From NCBI GenBank assembly GCA_023954495.1, contig JAMLIA010000022.1, positions 1 through 43,750 of the forward strand: a stretch of DNA of 43,750 bases. Direction: 5' to 3'. Shown here piece after piece: positions 35,242 through 43,564 of the stretch. Below the pieces are notes generated by a model. That model worked only from the letters and a program-made list of their open reading frames with translations. It searched no databases and was not told the DNA's origin. Source of the stretch: Thermomicrobiales bacterium. GTDB lineage: Bacteria > Chloroflexota > Chloroflexia > Thermomicrobiales > CFX8. The position numbers were made by a program, and so were the translations under genes. Positions within the stretch are counted from its first letter, which is position 1, and each line of letters starts with the position of its first letter.

Positions 35242-36202
35242 AGGCGTCCTGATATTCGTCTGCGACCTCCTGGGCCGTCTTGTGAACATAGATCCTCGTG
35301 GTCGCCGGTGATGCATGCCCCAGCAGTGTCTGAACTGTCGATTCTCTGACGCGGCGTCGCACGAGCTCTGAAGCGAGGCCGTGTCGGAACGAATGGGGCG
35401 TGATCTCAGCTTCAACGCCGGCAGCAGTGCTTAGTTCGGCGACAATGTGCTCAACAGTGCGGGGCGAAATGTTTCGACCCGGCTCCCCAAGTTTGTCACG
35501 TCCGGAGAACGCAGGAAAGGCACCAGTTCCCCGGCCCTGATCGCCTCGGGCTGTCCAGTAAACGACGAGCGCCTCGGCTGTGGCTGCATCGAACAAGACG
35601 GTTCGGCTCTTGCCGCCTTTGGCGCGGTAGATCGACGCCTCTCCGCGCTCGAGGTCAATGTCGCGTCGCCGTAGTGCACAGAGCTCTGAGACACGAACGC
35701 CGGTTCGATACAGAAACAGGATCATCGCCCTGATCTTCAGGCGCCGTAGCTCAAGGTGCGGCTTCGTGGCGTGCGGCATCGCAAGGACGTGTTCAACGAT
35801 TGTCTCAATGTCGTCGAGGTGGATATCCGGCGGCGGCGGTGTAAACCGCGGCATCATCGCTCGCACGCGTGTCCGCAGCTTGTCGTTGGGCAGATCGGGG
35901 TGGAAGTCGTAGGCCGCCAGGTACGCATACCACTTCCGCACAGCAGCGAGCTGCGTCTGAACGGTCCGCATTCGCGAGACTTCTTCCGGAGTTCGCAGAT
36001 CCCGAGGCATCTCCCGCGAGACAAACGCAGTGACGTGCTCGATCGAAAGGTCGGTCACTGGCGTGGTTTGCGGATCGAGGCCGAAGTCATCTTCGACAAT
36101 CGTCAGGAAGCGGCGGATCGAGTAGTCGTACGTGCGACGAGAGCGCGGCGAAAGGCGCAAATCCTCGTCGATAAAGCGCCGATGAGCATCGGCGATGGTC
36201 AT
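35210..36202 (-). CDS. Tyrosine recombinase (XerC/XerD/phage integrase type)
   Basis: 330-residue site-specific recombinase. The N-terminal SAM-like core-binding domain (about 1-110) precedes the catalytic domain. Catalytic residues are visible: Arg in TGVRVSELCALRRRD, Lys in KGGKSRTVLF, HSFRHGLASELVRR (HxxR), GHASPATTRIY (second His and nucleophile Tyr). All are intact. The ATG at 36202 is preferred; the upstream in-frame ATG (36253) is inside the promoter palindrome. A good promoter with an operator-like element lies just upstream. No attachment site or other phage gene is near. The lipoprotein gene starts inside its 3' end. Confidence 0.9.
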   Translation of the reverse strand: MTIADAHRRFIDEDLRLSPRSRRTYDYSIRRFLTIVEDDFGLDPQTTPVTDLSIEHVTAFVSREMPRDLRTPEEVSRMRTVQTQLAAVRKWYAYLAAYDFHPDLPNDKLRTRVRAMMPRFTPPPPDIHLDDIETIVEHVLAMPHATKPHLELRRLKIRAMILFLYRTGVRVSELCALRRRDIDLERGEASIYRAKGGKSRTVLFDAATAEALVVYWTARGDQGRGTGAFPAFSGRDKLGEPGRNISPRTVEHIVAELSTAAGVEAEITPHSFRHGLASELVRRRVRESTVQTLLGHASPATTRIYVHKTAQEVADEYQDAFGVYRKPPGS

Positions 36203-36241
36203 CTCGTTGCCCGCTGAACCTGCTGATTGTGACTGATCACT

Positions 36242-36288
36242 GTGTACGTACATGTACGAACTATAGGATCAGTCATGGAAAAGAGCAA
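36242..36288 (-). promoter_or_regulatory. Recombinase promoter with palindromic operator-like element
   Basis: Reading leftward: -35 TTGCTC (36288-36283), 17-base spacer, -10 TATAGT (36265-36260), then the palindrome CGTACATGTACG (36258-36247) overlapping TGTACGTACA (36252-36243) at the expected start site. The 12-mer GTGTACGTACAT (36242-36253) is the reverse complement of the one at the dut promoter. Confidence 0.65.
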
Positions 36289-36450
36289 CCTGACCTCGTG
36301 GCTGCCCAAGTGGACAGGGTGCAACCATGTCTGCTGGCCCCCCTATTCCGACCATATGGCTGACGCGGATACGCGGTCGGCTGATTAGGCTGAATGCACT
36401 GAGGAACTCGCCTCAGCTCGACAACGACGTCGATGTCTGAGAGGACAGCC

Positions 36451-36763
36451 ATGCTGCTGGTTATTGCGTATCTGTTGTTTATCGCCTACGCCGCCGGGCT
36501 ATTCGTCTACGCTGCTGTACGCGAACGGTCGTTTGCGGCGATCGGCATTCTGGTGTCGATGGTCGGGCTGCAGTTTGCACTGTTTGAGACAACGATGCCC
36601 ATTGTTGGAATCGCCATCGCGGGTGTTGGATCGGCTGCTGATTGGTCGCGATCTGATCGACTCGATAACCCCGCGCCTCGCCCTGGCCGTCATTCAGCGT
36701 CGTCGCGGCAGCGCGATGTCGGCGCAGCCACGACGTGCCGGCAACCCGCTTTCGGAGTTCTGA
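36451..36763 (+). pseudogene. Small membrane protein gene with an apparent frameshift
   Basis: From ATG 36451 (GAGAGGA six bases upstream) the first frame encodes about 60 residues with two hydrophobic segments (MLLVIAYLLFIAYAAG..., then ILVSMVGLQFALFETTMPIVG). Near 36630 this frame turns into low-complexity, Ser/Arg-rich sequence and runs antisense through the M42 gene. In the next frame the region continues naturally as LLIGRDLIDSITPRLALAVIQRRR and stops at 36763. A single base gain or loss near 36620-36640 would join the two, making about 104 residues. It could be a real lesion, a sequence error or two unrelated frames. Confidence 0.4.
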
Positions 36764-36792
36764 AAGCAGGTTGCGCGACATGCTTTGAGAGG

Positions 36793-37872
36793 TTAATCGG
36801 TCTTAGCCCCGTACCGATACGAACCCTCGTGCGCGTGCTGCAGATAGGCAGTCAGCAAGTCGATTGCGGCCTGAATGTCAGCAGTCGAGCACATCTCGTT
36901 GACGGTGTGGACGTAGCGCGTTGGGATCGACAGCGTGACCGCCGGGACACCGGTGCGCGTGCGCTGGACTGCGCCAGCGTCGGTTCCGCCGCGTGGCAGG
37001 ATCTCCATCTGGTGAGTAATGTCGGCGCTCCGGGCGACCTCCCGCATATGCTGGACGAGCGCGTAATTGGAGATTGTTGACGAGTCCATCAGCTTGATCG
37101 CCACGCCGTCGCCGAGCTTCGTCACCGCGTCCTGTTCGGCTGCGCCGGGGATGTCCATCGCGAGCGTCACGTCGAGCGCAATACCGATGTCTGGATCAAC
37201 GCCGTAGGATGAAGTGATTGCGCCACGCAAGCCGACTTCTTCCTGTGTCGTAGCGACCGCGACGATTTCAGCCGATGTTGCCTCGCTCAGGGTGCGCAGT
37301 GCCTCCAGCATCTGGAAGACGCAGATCCGGTCGTCGAATGCCTTGCCGATGACGTTGTTGCCCAGCGGCTCGACAGTGCGCTGCATCGTCACCATGTCGC
37401 CAACTTCGACCAGGGCGCGGACCTCATCGCCGGACAGGCCGACATCGACGTACAGCTCGTCGATGCGCGGTGGCTTTACATCGCCGGGATCGAGCAAGTG
37501 GATCGGCTTGGCCGCTGTCGTCAGCACGCCCAGCAATGTCTCGCCGGCATAGCCGTGGACGAGAACGCGCTGCGCCGGTAACACCCGTGGATCGAAGCCA
37601 CCGACCGGGTGGATGCGGATGAAGCCGCGGTCATCGATGTGCTTGACCAGAAATCCGATCTCGTCCATGTGCGCCAGAATCATGACCCTCGGGCCGCCTG
37701 TACCCTTCTTGACACCGATGACGTTGCCAAGAGCATCAACCGAGATGTCGTCAACGAGCGGACGCATCTCCTCGATGACAATGTCGCGAATCGTGCCTTC
37801 ACGTCCGGCGATGCCTGCAGACTCGCAGAGTCGTTTGAGCAGGTGGAGATTCAATGTATGTCCGCTGGCCAT
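36793..37872 (-). CDS. M42-family metallo-aminopeptidase
   Basis: 359-residue dinuclear metal aminopeptidase (FrvX/YsdC/TET type). Metal and catalytic motifs are complete: LAHMDEIGF, AFDDRI, TTQEEVGLRG (catalytic Glu pair), ALDVTLA, and the final His in RYVHTVNEM. ATG 37872 has GGGAGGG four bases upstream; the open frame to 38190 is an antisense extension into the class V aminotransferase gene and is rejected. It differs from the first M42 protein (16600) in having the standard HMDE. The two are probably paralogues with different specificities. Confidence 0.92.
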   Translation of the reverse strand: MASGHTLNLHLLKRLCESAGIAGREGTIRDIVIEEMRPLVDDISVDALGNVIGVKKGTGGPRVMILAHMDEIGFLVKHIDDRGFIRIHPVGGFDPRVLPAQRVLVHGYAGETLLGVLTTAAKPIHLLDPGDVKPPRIDELYVDVGLSGDEVRALVEVGDMVTMQRTVEPLGNNVIGKAFDDRICVFQMLEALRTLSEATSAEIVAVATTQEEVGLRGAITSSYGVDPDIGIALDVTLAMDIPGAAEQDAVTKLGDGVAIKLMDSSTISNYALVQHMREVARSADITHQMEILPRGGTDAGAVQRTRTGVPAVTLSIPTRYVHTVNEMCSTADIQAAIDLLTAYLQHAHEGSYRYGAKTD

Positions 37873-38050
37873 AAGCCCTCCCTGATAGTGTCGATAACGC
37901 TGCCGAATCGAGATCGTGTCGGACTCTAGCAGCGTCGCGGATGACCCGTCAATCGCGACGCTGCCGTCGATTGCTCCCGACCGATTACACTGGCCGACAA
38001 TTGCGCAATGGTGCGGAATCAACAGTGATCGCAGTGGAGCAGGGGGCGAC

Positions 38051-39226
38051 GTGGCGTTCGATACTTCCAGGGCGCGTGCAGAAACGCCGGGTGCAGACGA
38101 GGTCGTGCATTTCAATAACGCAGGTTCGTCGCTGATGCCGCAGGTGGTGCTGGACGCGCAAATCGAGCATCTGCAGCTTGAGGCACGCATCGGCGGGTAT
38201 GAGGCCGCTGCAGTCGCCGCGGATCGTGTTGGCCACGTCTACGACGCGGCTGCTGACCTGATTGGTGCAAGGCCGGATGAGATTGCCATCATCGAGAATG
38301 CCACTCGGGCGTGGGACATGGCCTTCTACAGCATTCCGTTTCAGCCCGGCGATCGCATCCTGACCGCTCGCGCTGAATACGGTAGCAACTTCATAGCGCT
38401 ACTGCAGGTCGCAGAGCGCACCGGCGCGACCGTCGAAGCCGTGCCGAACGACGAACACGGTCAGCTCTCAGTCTCGGCGCTGCGCGACATGATCGATGAC
38501 CGCGTTCGGCTGATCGCCATGACGCACGTGCCGACAAATGGCGGGCTGGTGAATCCCGCCGCGGAGGTTGGAGCAATCGCGCGCGACGCGGGGATTCTCT
38601 ACCTGCTGGATGCCTGCCAGTCCGTCGGGCAATTGCCGGTCGATGTCGGCCGCATCGGCTGCGACATGCTCTCTGCGACCGGCCGGAAGTATCTGCGCGG
38701 ACCGCGCGGCACCGGCTTCCTGTACGTCCGCCGTGACGTGATTCCCACGCTGGAGCCGCCATTCCTCGACAACCACGCTGCCGTCTGGATGTCCCCGGAC
38801 ACATATACGGTGCGTGAAGACGCCCGACGATTCGAAAATTGGGAGACGAACTACGCGGCCAAGATCGGCCTCGGCGCGGCGCTGGACTACGCAAGTGCTT
38901 GGGGAGTTGACGTAACCTGGGCGCGAATTCAAGTGCTTGCCGACCGATTGCGATCGGGGCTGGACGCTCTTGCCGGCGTCACGGTACGCGACCTCGGTGT
39001 CGAGCGCTGCGGAATCGTCTCGTTCACGGTTGATGGAGTGGGCGGGCAGGACATCAAGGAGCGCCTTGCGGCGCAATCGATCAATGTCACCGTGTCACGA
39101 CCACCATCGACGCGCCTCGACATGGAAGACCGCGGGCTGGCAGAGGTGGTTCGTGCTTCCGTGCACTACTTCAACACTGAGGCGGAAGTGGATCGGTTTG
39201 TACAAGCAATCGACGGTTTGCGCTGA
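38051..39226 (+). CDS. Class V aminotransferase / cysteine-desulfurase-like PLP enzyme
   Basis: About 391 residues. HFNNAGSSLMP at the N-terminus is the typical opening of this fold-type I subgroup. The cofactor Asp is in LLDACQSVGQLPVDV, and the PLP Lys is Lys213 in SATGRKYLRGPRGTGFLYV. No active-site Cys loop of the SufS/IscS type is evident, so a lyase or epimerase role is as likely as desulfuration; the RGPRGTGFLYV form fits the isopenicillin-epimerase-like group. GTG 38051 is chosen with a G-rich site (GGGGG) upstream; the open frame further left is antisense to the M42 promoter region. It is divergent from M42 and 84 bases before the M19 gene. Confidence 0.85.
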   Translation: MAFDTSRARAETPGADEVVHFNNAGSSLMPQVVLDAQIEHLQLEARIGGYEAAAVAADRVGHVYDAAADLIGARPDEIAIIENATRAWDMAFYSIPFQPGDRILTARAEYGSNFIALLQVAERTGATVEAVPNDEHGQLSVSALRDMIDDRVRLIAMTHVPTNGGLVNPAAEVGAIARDAGILYLLDACQSVGQLPVDVGRIGCDMLSATGRKYLRGPRGTGFLYVRRDVIPTLEPPFLDNHAAVWMSPDTYTVREDARRFENWETNYAAKIGLGAALDYASAWGVDVTWARIQVLADRLRSGLDALAGVTVRDLGVERCGIVSFTVDGVGGQDIKERLAAQSINVTVSRPPSTRLDMEDRGLAEVVRASVHYFNTEAEVDRFVQAIDGLR

Positions 39227-39241
39227 TCGCGCTTCACGCTC

Positions 39242-39270
39242 TCGACGCGGAGCCTGAAGGCAGGTATTCT
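39242..39270 (+). promoter_or_regulatory. Candidate promoter of the M19 dipeptidase gene
   Basis: TCGACG (39242-39247), 17 bases, TATTCT (39265-39270), 40 bases before the start codon. Reasonable match to a vegetative sigma-70-type promoter; no other support. Confidence 0.4.
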
Positions 39271-39310
39271 GCCGCGTGGATACTGAGATCGAAACAATGA
39301 GGAGGAACGC

Positions 39311-40387
39311 GTGAGCGCAAGGAAGTTCCCACTGATTTTTGACGGTCATAACGACACCGTCCTGAGCATGGCTGGTGGTCGTTCCATCTTCGAGCGATCG
39401 GATGAGGGACACATTGACCTGCCACGCGCTGAAGAAGGCGGTCTCGGCGGCGGATTCTTTGCCGTCTTTCTCACTGATCCACAGCCCGAAGTTGAACCGG
39501 ATGCCGACCCGGAAGCGCTGGCCAATGCGGCAATGACTCGCTACCTCGACGCGGCGAATCGACCGCCAATGATGGAGCTGGGCTATGCGCAGGAGCATGC
39601 GATGGCGCACCTCGCACGCCTGTACCGTGCCGAGCGCGAGTCTGACGGCAAGATCCGCATCGCTCGCACCGCAGCCGAGCTCCAGCGCAACCTGGACGAA
39701 GGCGTCTTCACGATGGTGCTGCACTTCGAGGGCGCCGAACCGCTGGACACGAACGGTGATGCGCTGGAGGTCTTCTATCAGGCAGGTGTGCGCTCACTCG
39801 GCTTGACCTGGAGTCGCCAGAATCGCTTCTCCGAGGGCGTGCCGTTCCGCTTCCCCAGCAGCCCCGACATCGGCGATGGCCTCACCGACGCTGGCAAGCA
39901 GCTCGTCCGCGACTGCAATCGACTCGGTGTGATGATCGACCTGTCGCATCTGAACGAAAAGGGCTTCTGGGACGTGGCCAAGATCAGCGATGCTCCGCTG
40001 GTCGCGACCCACTCAAACGCCCACGTTGTTTGCGAGAGCCCGCGCAACCTGACCGACAAGCAGCTTGACGCCGTGCGAGATTCAGGCGGCGTCGTCGGCC
40101 TGAATTTCAACGTCGGCTTCCTGCGCCCCGATGGCGGGAGAGACGCCAGCATGCCGCTCTCGATCATGGTCGACCACGTCGATCATCTCGTCGAAAAGCT
40201 CGGCATTGATGGAGTCGCGATGGGATCCGACTTTGACGGTGCGCAGATGCCAACCGAGCTGCGCGATGCCGCCGGTCTGCCAAAGCTCATGCAGGCACTA
40301 CAGGATCGCGGCTACGACGATGATGCGCTGCAGAAGATCGCGCACGGCAACTGGGTGCGTGTGCTTCGTGAGACCTGGGGCGAGTAA
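39311..40387 (+). CDS. Membrane dipeptidase (M19, renal-dipeptidase family)
   Basis: Zinc dipeptidase of 358 residues with a TIM-barrel amidohydrolase fold. Metal ligands are visible: FDGHNDT (His13, Asp15), HFEGAEP (Glu140) and the later His residues in MIDLSHLNEKG and ATHSNAHVV, followed by RNLTDKQ and the catalytic Asp in MGSDFDG. GTG 39311 has GAGGAGG five bases upstream. No signal peptide is seen, so it is likely cytosolic, as in many bacteria. It is followed by a strong stem-loop shared with the convergent larE gene. Confidence 0.93.
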   Translation: MSARKFPLIFDGHNDTVLSMAGGRSIFERSDEGHIDLPRAEEGGLGGGFFAVFLTDPQPEVEPDADPEALANAAMTRYLDAANRPPMMELGYAQEHAMAHLARLYRAERESDGKIRIARTAAELQRNLDEGVFTMVLHFEGAEPLDTNGDALEVFYQAGVRSLGLTWSRQNRFSEGVPFRFPSSPDIGDGLTDAGKQLVRDCNRLGVMIDLSHLNEKGFWDVAKISDAPLVATHSNAHVVCESPRNLTDKQLDAVRDSGGVVGLNFNVGFLRPDGGRDASMPLSIMVDHVDHLVEKLGIDGVAMGSDFDGAQMPTELRDAAGLPKLMQALQDRGYDDDALQKIAHGNWVRVLRETWGE

Positions 40388-40395
40388 ATACTCAT

Positions 40396-40426
40396 GTGCG
40401 GTGCCGCAGGAGATGCGGCACCGCAC
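40396..40426. terminator. Stem-loop between convergent M19 and larE genes
   Basis: Perfect 13-base stem GTGCGGTGCCGCA / TGCGGCACCGCAC with a five-base loop. TCATTTCT follows on the plus strand, a weak U-tract; on the minus strand ATGAGTATTT follows. It probably serves both genes. Confidence 0.65.
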
Positions 40427-41266
40427 TCATTTCTGGCCTGTCGAGGCAGCCACAACGGCGGGCCGCAGCACGAGGTTCTGACTCCCTGATGTGAAGCCGG
40501 CGAGATCCAGCGCCGCATAGGTATAGCCAGCATCGCGCATCGCCTCGACGATCTCGGCGCGCAGCTCAAGCGCCCGTGGGAAGTCCGCTTCCGGCAGCTC
40601 GATGCGTGCCAATGACTCGTGATGCCGCACGCGAAACCCGCGAAAGCCGAGGGATCGCATTGCCGACTCAGCCTTGGCCACAACCCGCAGCTTCTCGACG
40701 GTGATGGGATCGCCGTAGGCAAATCGCGACGACAGGCAGGCGAACGATGGCTTGTCCCACGTTCGCAAATTCAGCGCAGCAGAGAGTTCCCGGATCTCGC
40801 GCTTCGTGAATCCGAGGTCTGCGAGTGGACTGCGAACACCCAGATCGCGAGCTGCGCGCAAGCCCGGTCGAAAATCGCCGGTATCGTCGGCGTTCGTGCC
40901 GTCGAGAATGTGGGCGAACCCGCGCTCGCGTGCGACCGCTGCCAGTTGCGAGTACAGCTCGGACTTGCAGAAGAAGCAGCGCTGACTGTTGTTCGCGGCG
41001 TACCGCGGATCGGTCAGCTCCATCGTGCGGACGAAGATGAACTCGCTGCCGATCTCGGCCGCAATCTCACGCGCCTCCTGCATTTCCTCAGCCGGGTAGG
41101 TGTCGGACAAGCCGGTGGCGGCGGCAGCGTTGTCCCCCAGCGCATCGTGCGCCGCACGCAGGACGAGCGTCGAATCGACCCCGCCGCTGAACGCGACAAG
41201 CACCGATTCGTACGCGGCAATGTGCGACAGCAACTCGTCATAGCGTTGTTGCAGTTCCGGGTTCAA
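40427..41266 (-). CDS. larE: LarE-type ATP-dependent sulfur transferase (nickel-pincer cofactor synthesis)
   Basis: 279-residue PP-loop enzyme that donates sulfur from its own cysteine to pyridinium-bisdicarboxylate mononucleotide for the lactate-racemase cofactor. The PP-loop SGGVDST is at 27-33, RCFFCKSELY follows near residue 96, and the sacrificial Cys177 lies in KPSFACLSSRF; this matches Cys176 of the Lactobacillus enzyme. The TTG at 41266 has GGTGGG five bases upstream and gives the normal N-terminus; an ATG at 41332 is possible but unsupported. LarA, LarB and LarC are not in the window. Some LarE homologues carry three active-site Cys and reuse sulfur; here the extra Cys are in the RCFFC stretch. 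Confidence 0.9.
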   Translation of the reverse strand: MNPELQQRYDELLSHIAAYESVLVAFSGGVDSTLVLRAAHDALGDNAAAATGLSDTYPAEEMQEAREIAAEIGSEFIFVRTMELTDPRYAANNSQRCFFCKSELYSQLAAVARERGFAHILDGTNADDTGDFRPGLRAARDLGVRSPLADLGFTKREIRELSAALNLRTWDKPSFACLSSRFAYGDPITVEKLRVVAKAESAMRSLGFRGFRVRHHESLARIELPEADFPRALELRAEIVEAMRDAGYTYAALDLAGFTSGSQNLVLRPAVVAASTGQK

Positions 41267-41425
41267 CCAATCCCACCTTCCAGATTCATGCCTGTTGGAT
41301 AGTAGATCGCCGTGCAGCGGCCGACGGGGCATACTTCGACATATGGAGTATCGACGAGCATTTCGACCGGCACACGGAACGTTTCAGCGCACTGGCGATC
41401 TGCATTCTGCGAAACAGCCCGCCTG

Positions 41426-42406
41426 ATGTTCGACCAGCTTCGATCGCGCCTGCTCATTGGCGTAGCGGCCGGCGTCGCTGTCATGGCAGCGATACTCCTG
41501 ATCTTCGACGCTGGCGACCTCACCAACGCGCTCCGCGATTTCGACTGGCGCTTCGTGCCGGCGATCCTCGCCCTGACACTTCTCAACTATGTCCTGCGGT
41601 TTGTCAAATGGCAGTACTACCTGCGAACGCTGGGCGTGAATTCACTGTCGCGCGGCGATTCCGCGCTCATCTTCGTCGCCGGGTTCACGATGGCGCTAAC
41701 GCCGGGCAAGGTGGGCGAGTACCTCAAGTCATACCTGATCCGTGTCCGGTCGGGTGTTCCGATGGCGCGGACAGCGCCGGTGATCTTTGCTGAGCGCCTG
41801 TCGGATGGCGTCGCGATGCTGATCCTCGCGTCGAGCGGATTGCTCTTCTTTCGGCATGGCTGGCAGATCCTGGTAGCCGGGGCCATCGCGATGCTGGCGC
41901 TCGTGATCCTGCTGCAGCGCGAGAGTCTGGTCCGCGCCATTCTGGAGCGCATCGGGCGAACGCGCCTGCACAAGTATGTGCACCTCCTCGAGCAAGCGTA
42001 CGACTCGATGCGCGAGCTGTTGCGACCGCGTCCGCTGGCGGTGGCCATTGGATTGGGTACAGTGTCCTGGCTCGGGGAGTGCCTGGCGTTTGTGCTGGTT
42101 CTGATCGGGCTTGGTATCGAGCCGAGTTGGCATCTGGTCGCCGCCGGCATCTTCGTCTTTGCGTCGGCGACGTGGATCGGCGGCGCGTCGATGCTGCCCG
42201 GCGGACTCGGTGCTGCCGACCTGAGCGTCGCGGCACTCTTGCTGCTCACGATCGACGATCCAGCGATGACCCGTAGCCTGGCCGGGGCAGCGACATTGTT
42301 GATCCGATTTGCGACACTGTGGTTCGGTATCCTCATTGGCATCGTGGCTCTGGCCCGCGTGTCGCGATGGCAGGAAGTGCCGCGACCGAACGATGCATCC
42401 GTTTGA
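41426..42406 (+). CDS. Lysylphosphatidylglycerol-synthase-type/UPF0104 membrane protein
   Basis: 326-residue integral membrane protein with about eight hydrophobic segments. The motif RFVKWQYYLRTLGV after TM2 and AGFTMALTPGKVGEYLKSYLIR (TPGKxGE) are hallmarks of the LPG_synthase_TM/UPF0104 family (AglD, MprF flippase half). The later PGGLGAADLSVAALL is the second signature. Members flip or transfer lipid-linked groups; the catalytic domain of MprF is absent. The ATG at 41426 lacks a good ribosome site, so the start is uncertain. The zinc-ribbon gene follows by 33 bases on the same strand. Confidence 0.87.
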   Translation: MFDQLRSRLLIGVAAGVAVMAAILLIFDAGDLTNALRDFDWRFVPAILALTLLNYVLRFVKWQYYLRTLGVNSLSRGDSALIFVAGFTMALTPGKVGEYLKSYLIRVRSGVPMARTAPVIFAERLSDGVAMLILASSGLLFFRHGWQILVAGAIAMLALVILLQRESLVRAILERIGRTRLHKYVHLLEQAYDSMRELLRPRPLAVAIGLGTVSWLGECLAFVLVLIGLGIEPSWHLVAAGIFVFASATWIGGASMLPGGLGAADLSVAALLLLTIDDPAMTRSLAGAATLLIRFATLWFGILIGIVALARVSRWQEVPRPNDASV

Positions 42407-42439
42407 TCCGCCGTCATCGACGGGACAGAGAGTTGTGAG

Positions 42440-42991
42440 ATGAGCGAGACACCACGCGACTATGCTGTCTGTCACAACTGCGGCGCGCTTTTGCCGCATG
42501 GCGCGCGCTTCTGCCCGACCTGCGGCGCTGCCGTGGCGGCACCTGTAGCAGCGCCTGTTGAGCAGCCCGCGAGCGACGATGCGTTCCGGAACGCAATCGA
42601 CGCCGCGCTCGGGACATCAGCGAGCCAGCCCGATCAGCCGACGGTGCAAGCACCGATCGTGGGGCCGACCGAATCTGAGCTACCGGATGAATCACCGACT
42701 TCAGAGTCGGCAGCGTCTGCTCAGAGTTGGACACCGCCGCCACCAGGTCCGAACCCCTCTGATTCAATGCAGCAACCAACCTGGACGGCCACGCCGGAGC
42801 AGTGGCCGGCAGATATCAGCTCGAATAACCAGACAGGTTGGCGCAAATCGCGCACGACCTGGATCATTCTGGCGGTCTTCGGCTTCATCCTCTTCTGCTG
42901 TTGCGGGATCTTGTTCACACTCTTCGTCGCGTCCGCGTTTGATGACGGGCTTCAGTCAGACATCACGATGGCTGTGAGCGCACTCCTGTAG
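42440..42991 (+). CDS. Zinc-ribbon membrane protein of unknown function
   Basis: 183 residues. An N-terminal zinc ribbon (CHNC at 11-14 and CPTC at 25-28) is followed by a long Pro/Ser/Gln-rich linker and one C-terminal membrane segment (about 143-168, with a CCCG run). The order ribbon-linker-membrane helix puts the ribbon in the cytosol in the likely topology. No enzymatic domain. Many such proteins exist without known function. It follows the flippase-like gene by 33 bases and is followed by a stem-loop. Confidence 0.82.
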   Translation: MSETPRDYAVCHNCGALLPHGARFCPTCGAAVAAPVAAPVEQPASDDAFRNAIDAALGTSASQPDQPTVQAPIVGPTESELPDESPTSESAASAQSWTPPPPGPNPSDSMQQPTWTATPEQWPADISSNNQTGWRKSRTTWIILAVFGFILFCCCGILFTLFVASAFDDGLQSDITMAVSALL

Positions 42992-43015
42992 CTGCGGAGC
43001 ACGTGAAGAGAGAAG

Positions 43016-43043
43016 CGCCCCGACCGTGATTGGTCGGGGCGTT
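43016..43043 (+). terminator. Stem-loop after the zinc-ribbon gene
   Basis: A perfect 10-base stem CGCCCCGACC / GGTCGGGGCG with a six-base loop and TTGTC after it, 24 bases beyond the stop codon. GC-rich stem, short T tail. Confidence 0.55.
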
Positions 43044-43090
43044 GTCGTGAGCGCAGCGTAACTGTCGAGGCGTGTTGGTCAGACGGATGA

Positions 43091-43564
43091 TCAGGTATTC
43101 ACGCGATGCCGACCGAGCGGCAACATCAACGGTCGGCCCGACACGGGATCGGTGATGATGCGGCTCTCCAGTCCGAACACCGTTCGAACCATGTCCTCGG
43201 TCAGGACCTCCGCAGGTTCGCCGACTGCGAACACGTCGCCATTGACCAGCGCAATCAGCTGATCGGCGTATCGCGCAGCCAGATTAAGATCGTGCAGCAC
43301 CATCACGATGGTCGTGCTGCGCGCGCGGTTCAGGTCAGTCAGGAGATCCAGGACCTCGACCTGATGGTTGACATCCAGAAAGGTCGTCGGCTCGTCGAGC
43401 AGCAGCAAGTCTGTTTGCTGCGCCAGCGCCATCGCGATCCACACGCGCTGCCGCTGACCGCCTGACAGCTCATCGACCGATCGCTCCACAGGATCCGCAG
43501 TGCCGGTCGCAATGAGCGCGTCGGCCACCGCTGCGTCGTCCGCGATTGAGTGGTCTGGCGAACG
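43091..43564 (-). pseudogene. Truncated siderophore ABC transporter ATPase (FepC/FecE-like), Walker A half missing
   Basis: About 157 residues of a protein that is normally about 265. The signature LSGGQRQRVWIAMALAQ, Walker B LLLLDEPTTFLD, the switch His in MVLHDLNLAARYAD and the C-terminal part are present and clean. Everything before the ADDAAVADALIATGT helix, including Walker A, is gone. The frame is blocked upstream by the stop codon at 43565-43567, which is the end of a binding-protein remnant. The usual permease genes are also missing, so an internal deletion joining binding protein to ATPase is the simplest reading. A GTG at 43528 could start a short protein, but it could not bind ATP normally. 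Confidence 0.8.

Noticed and set aside
36764-37080. Continuation of the first frame of the small membrane protein to 37080
   Set aside because: It is antisense to the well-supported M42 gene and loses protein-like composition after 36630.
37916-38050. Upstream extension of the class V aminotransferase
   Set aside because: It is low-complexity and lies in the divergent promoter region; the family N-terminus starts soon after GTG 38051.
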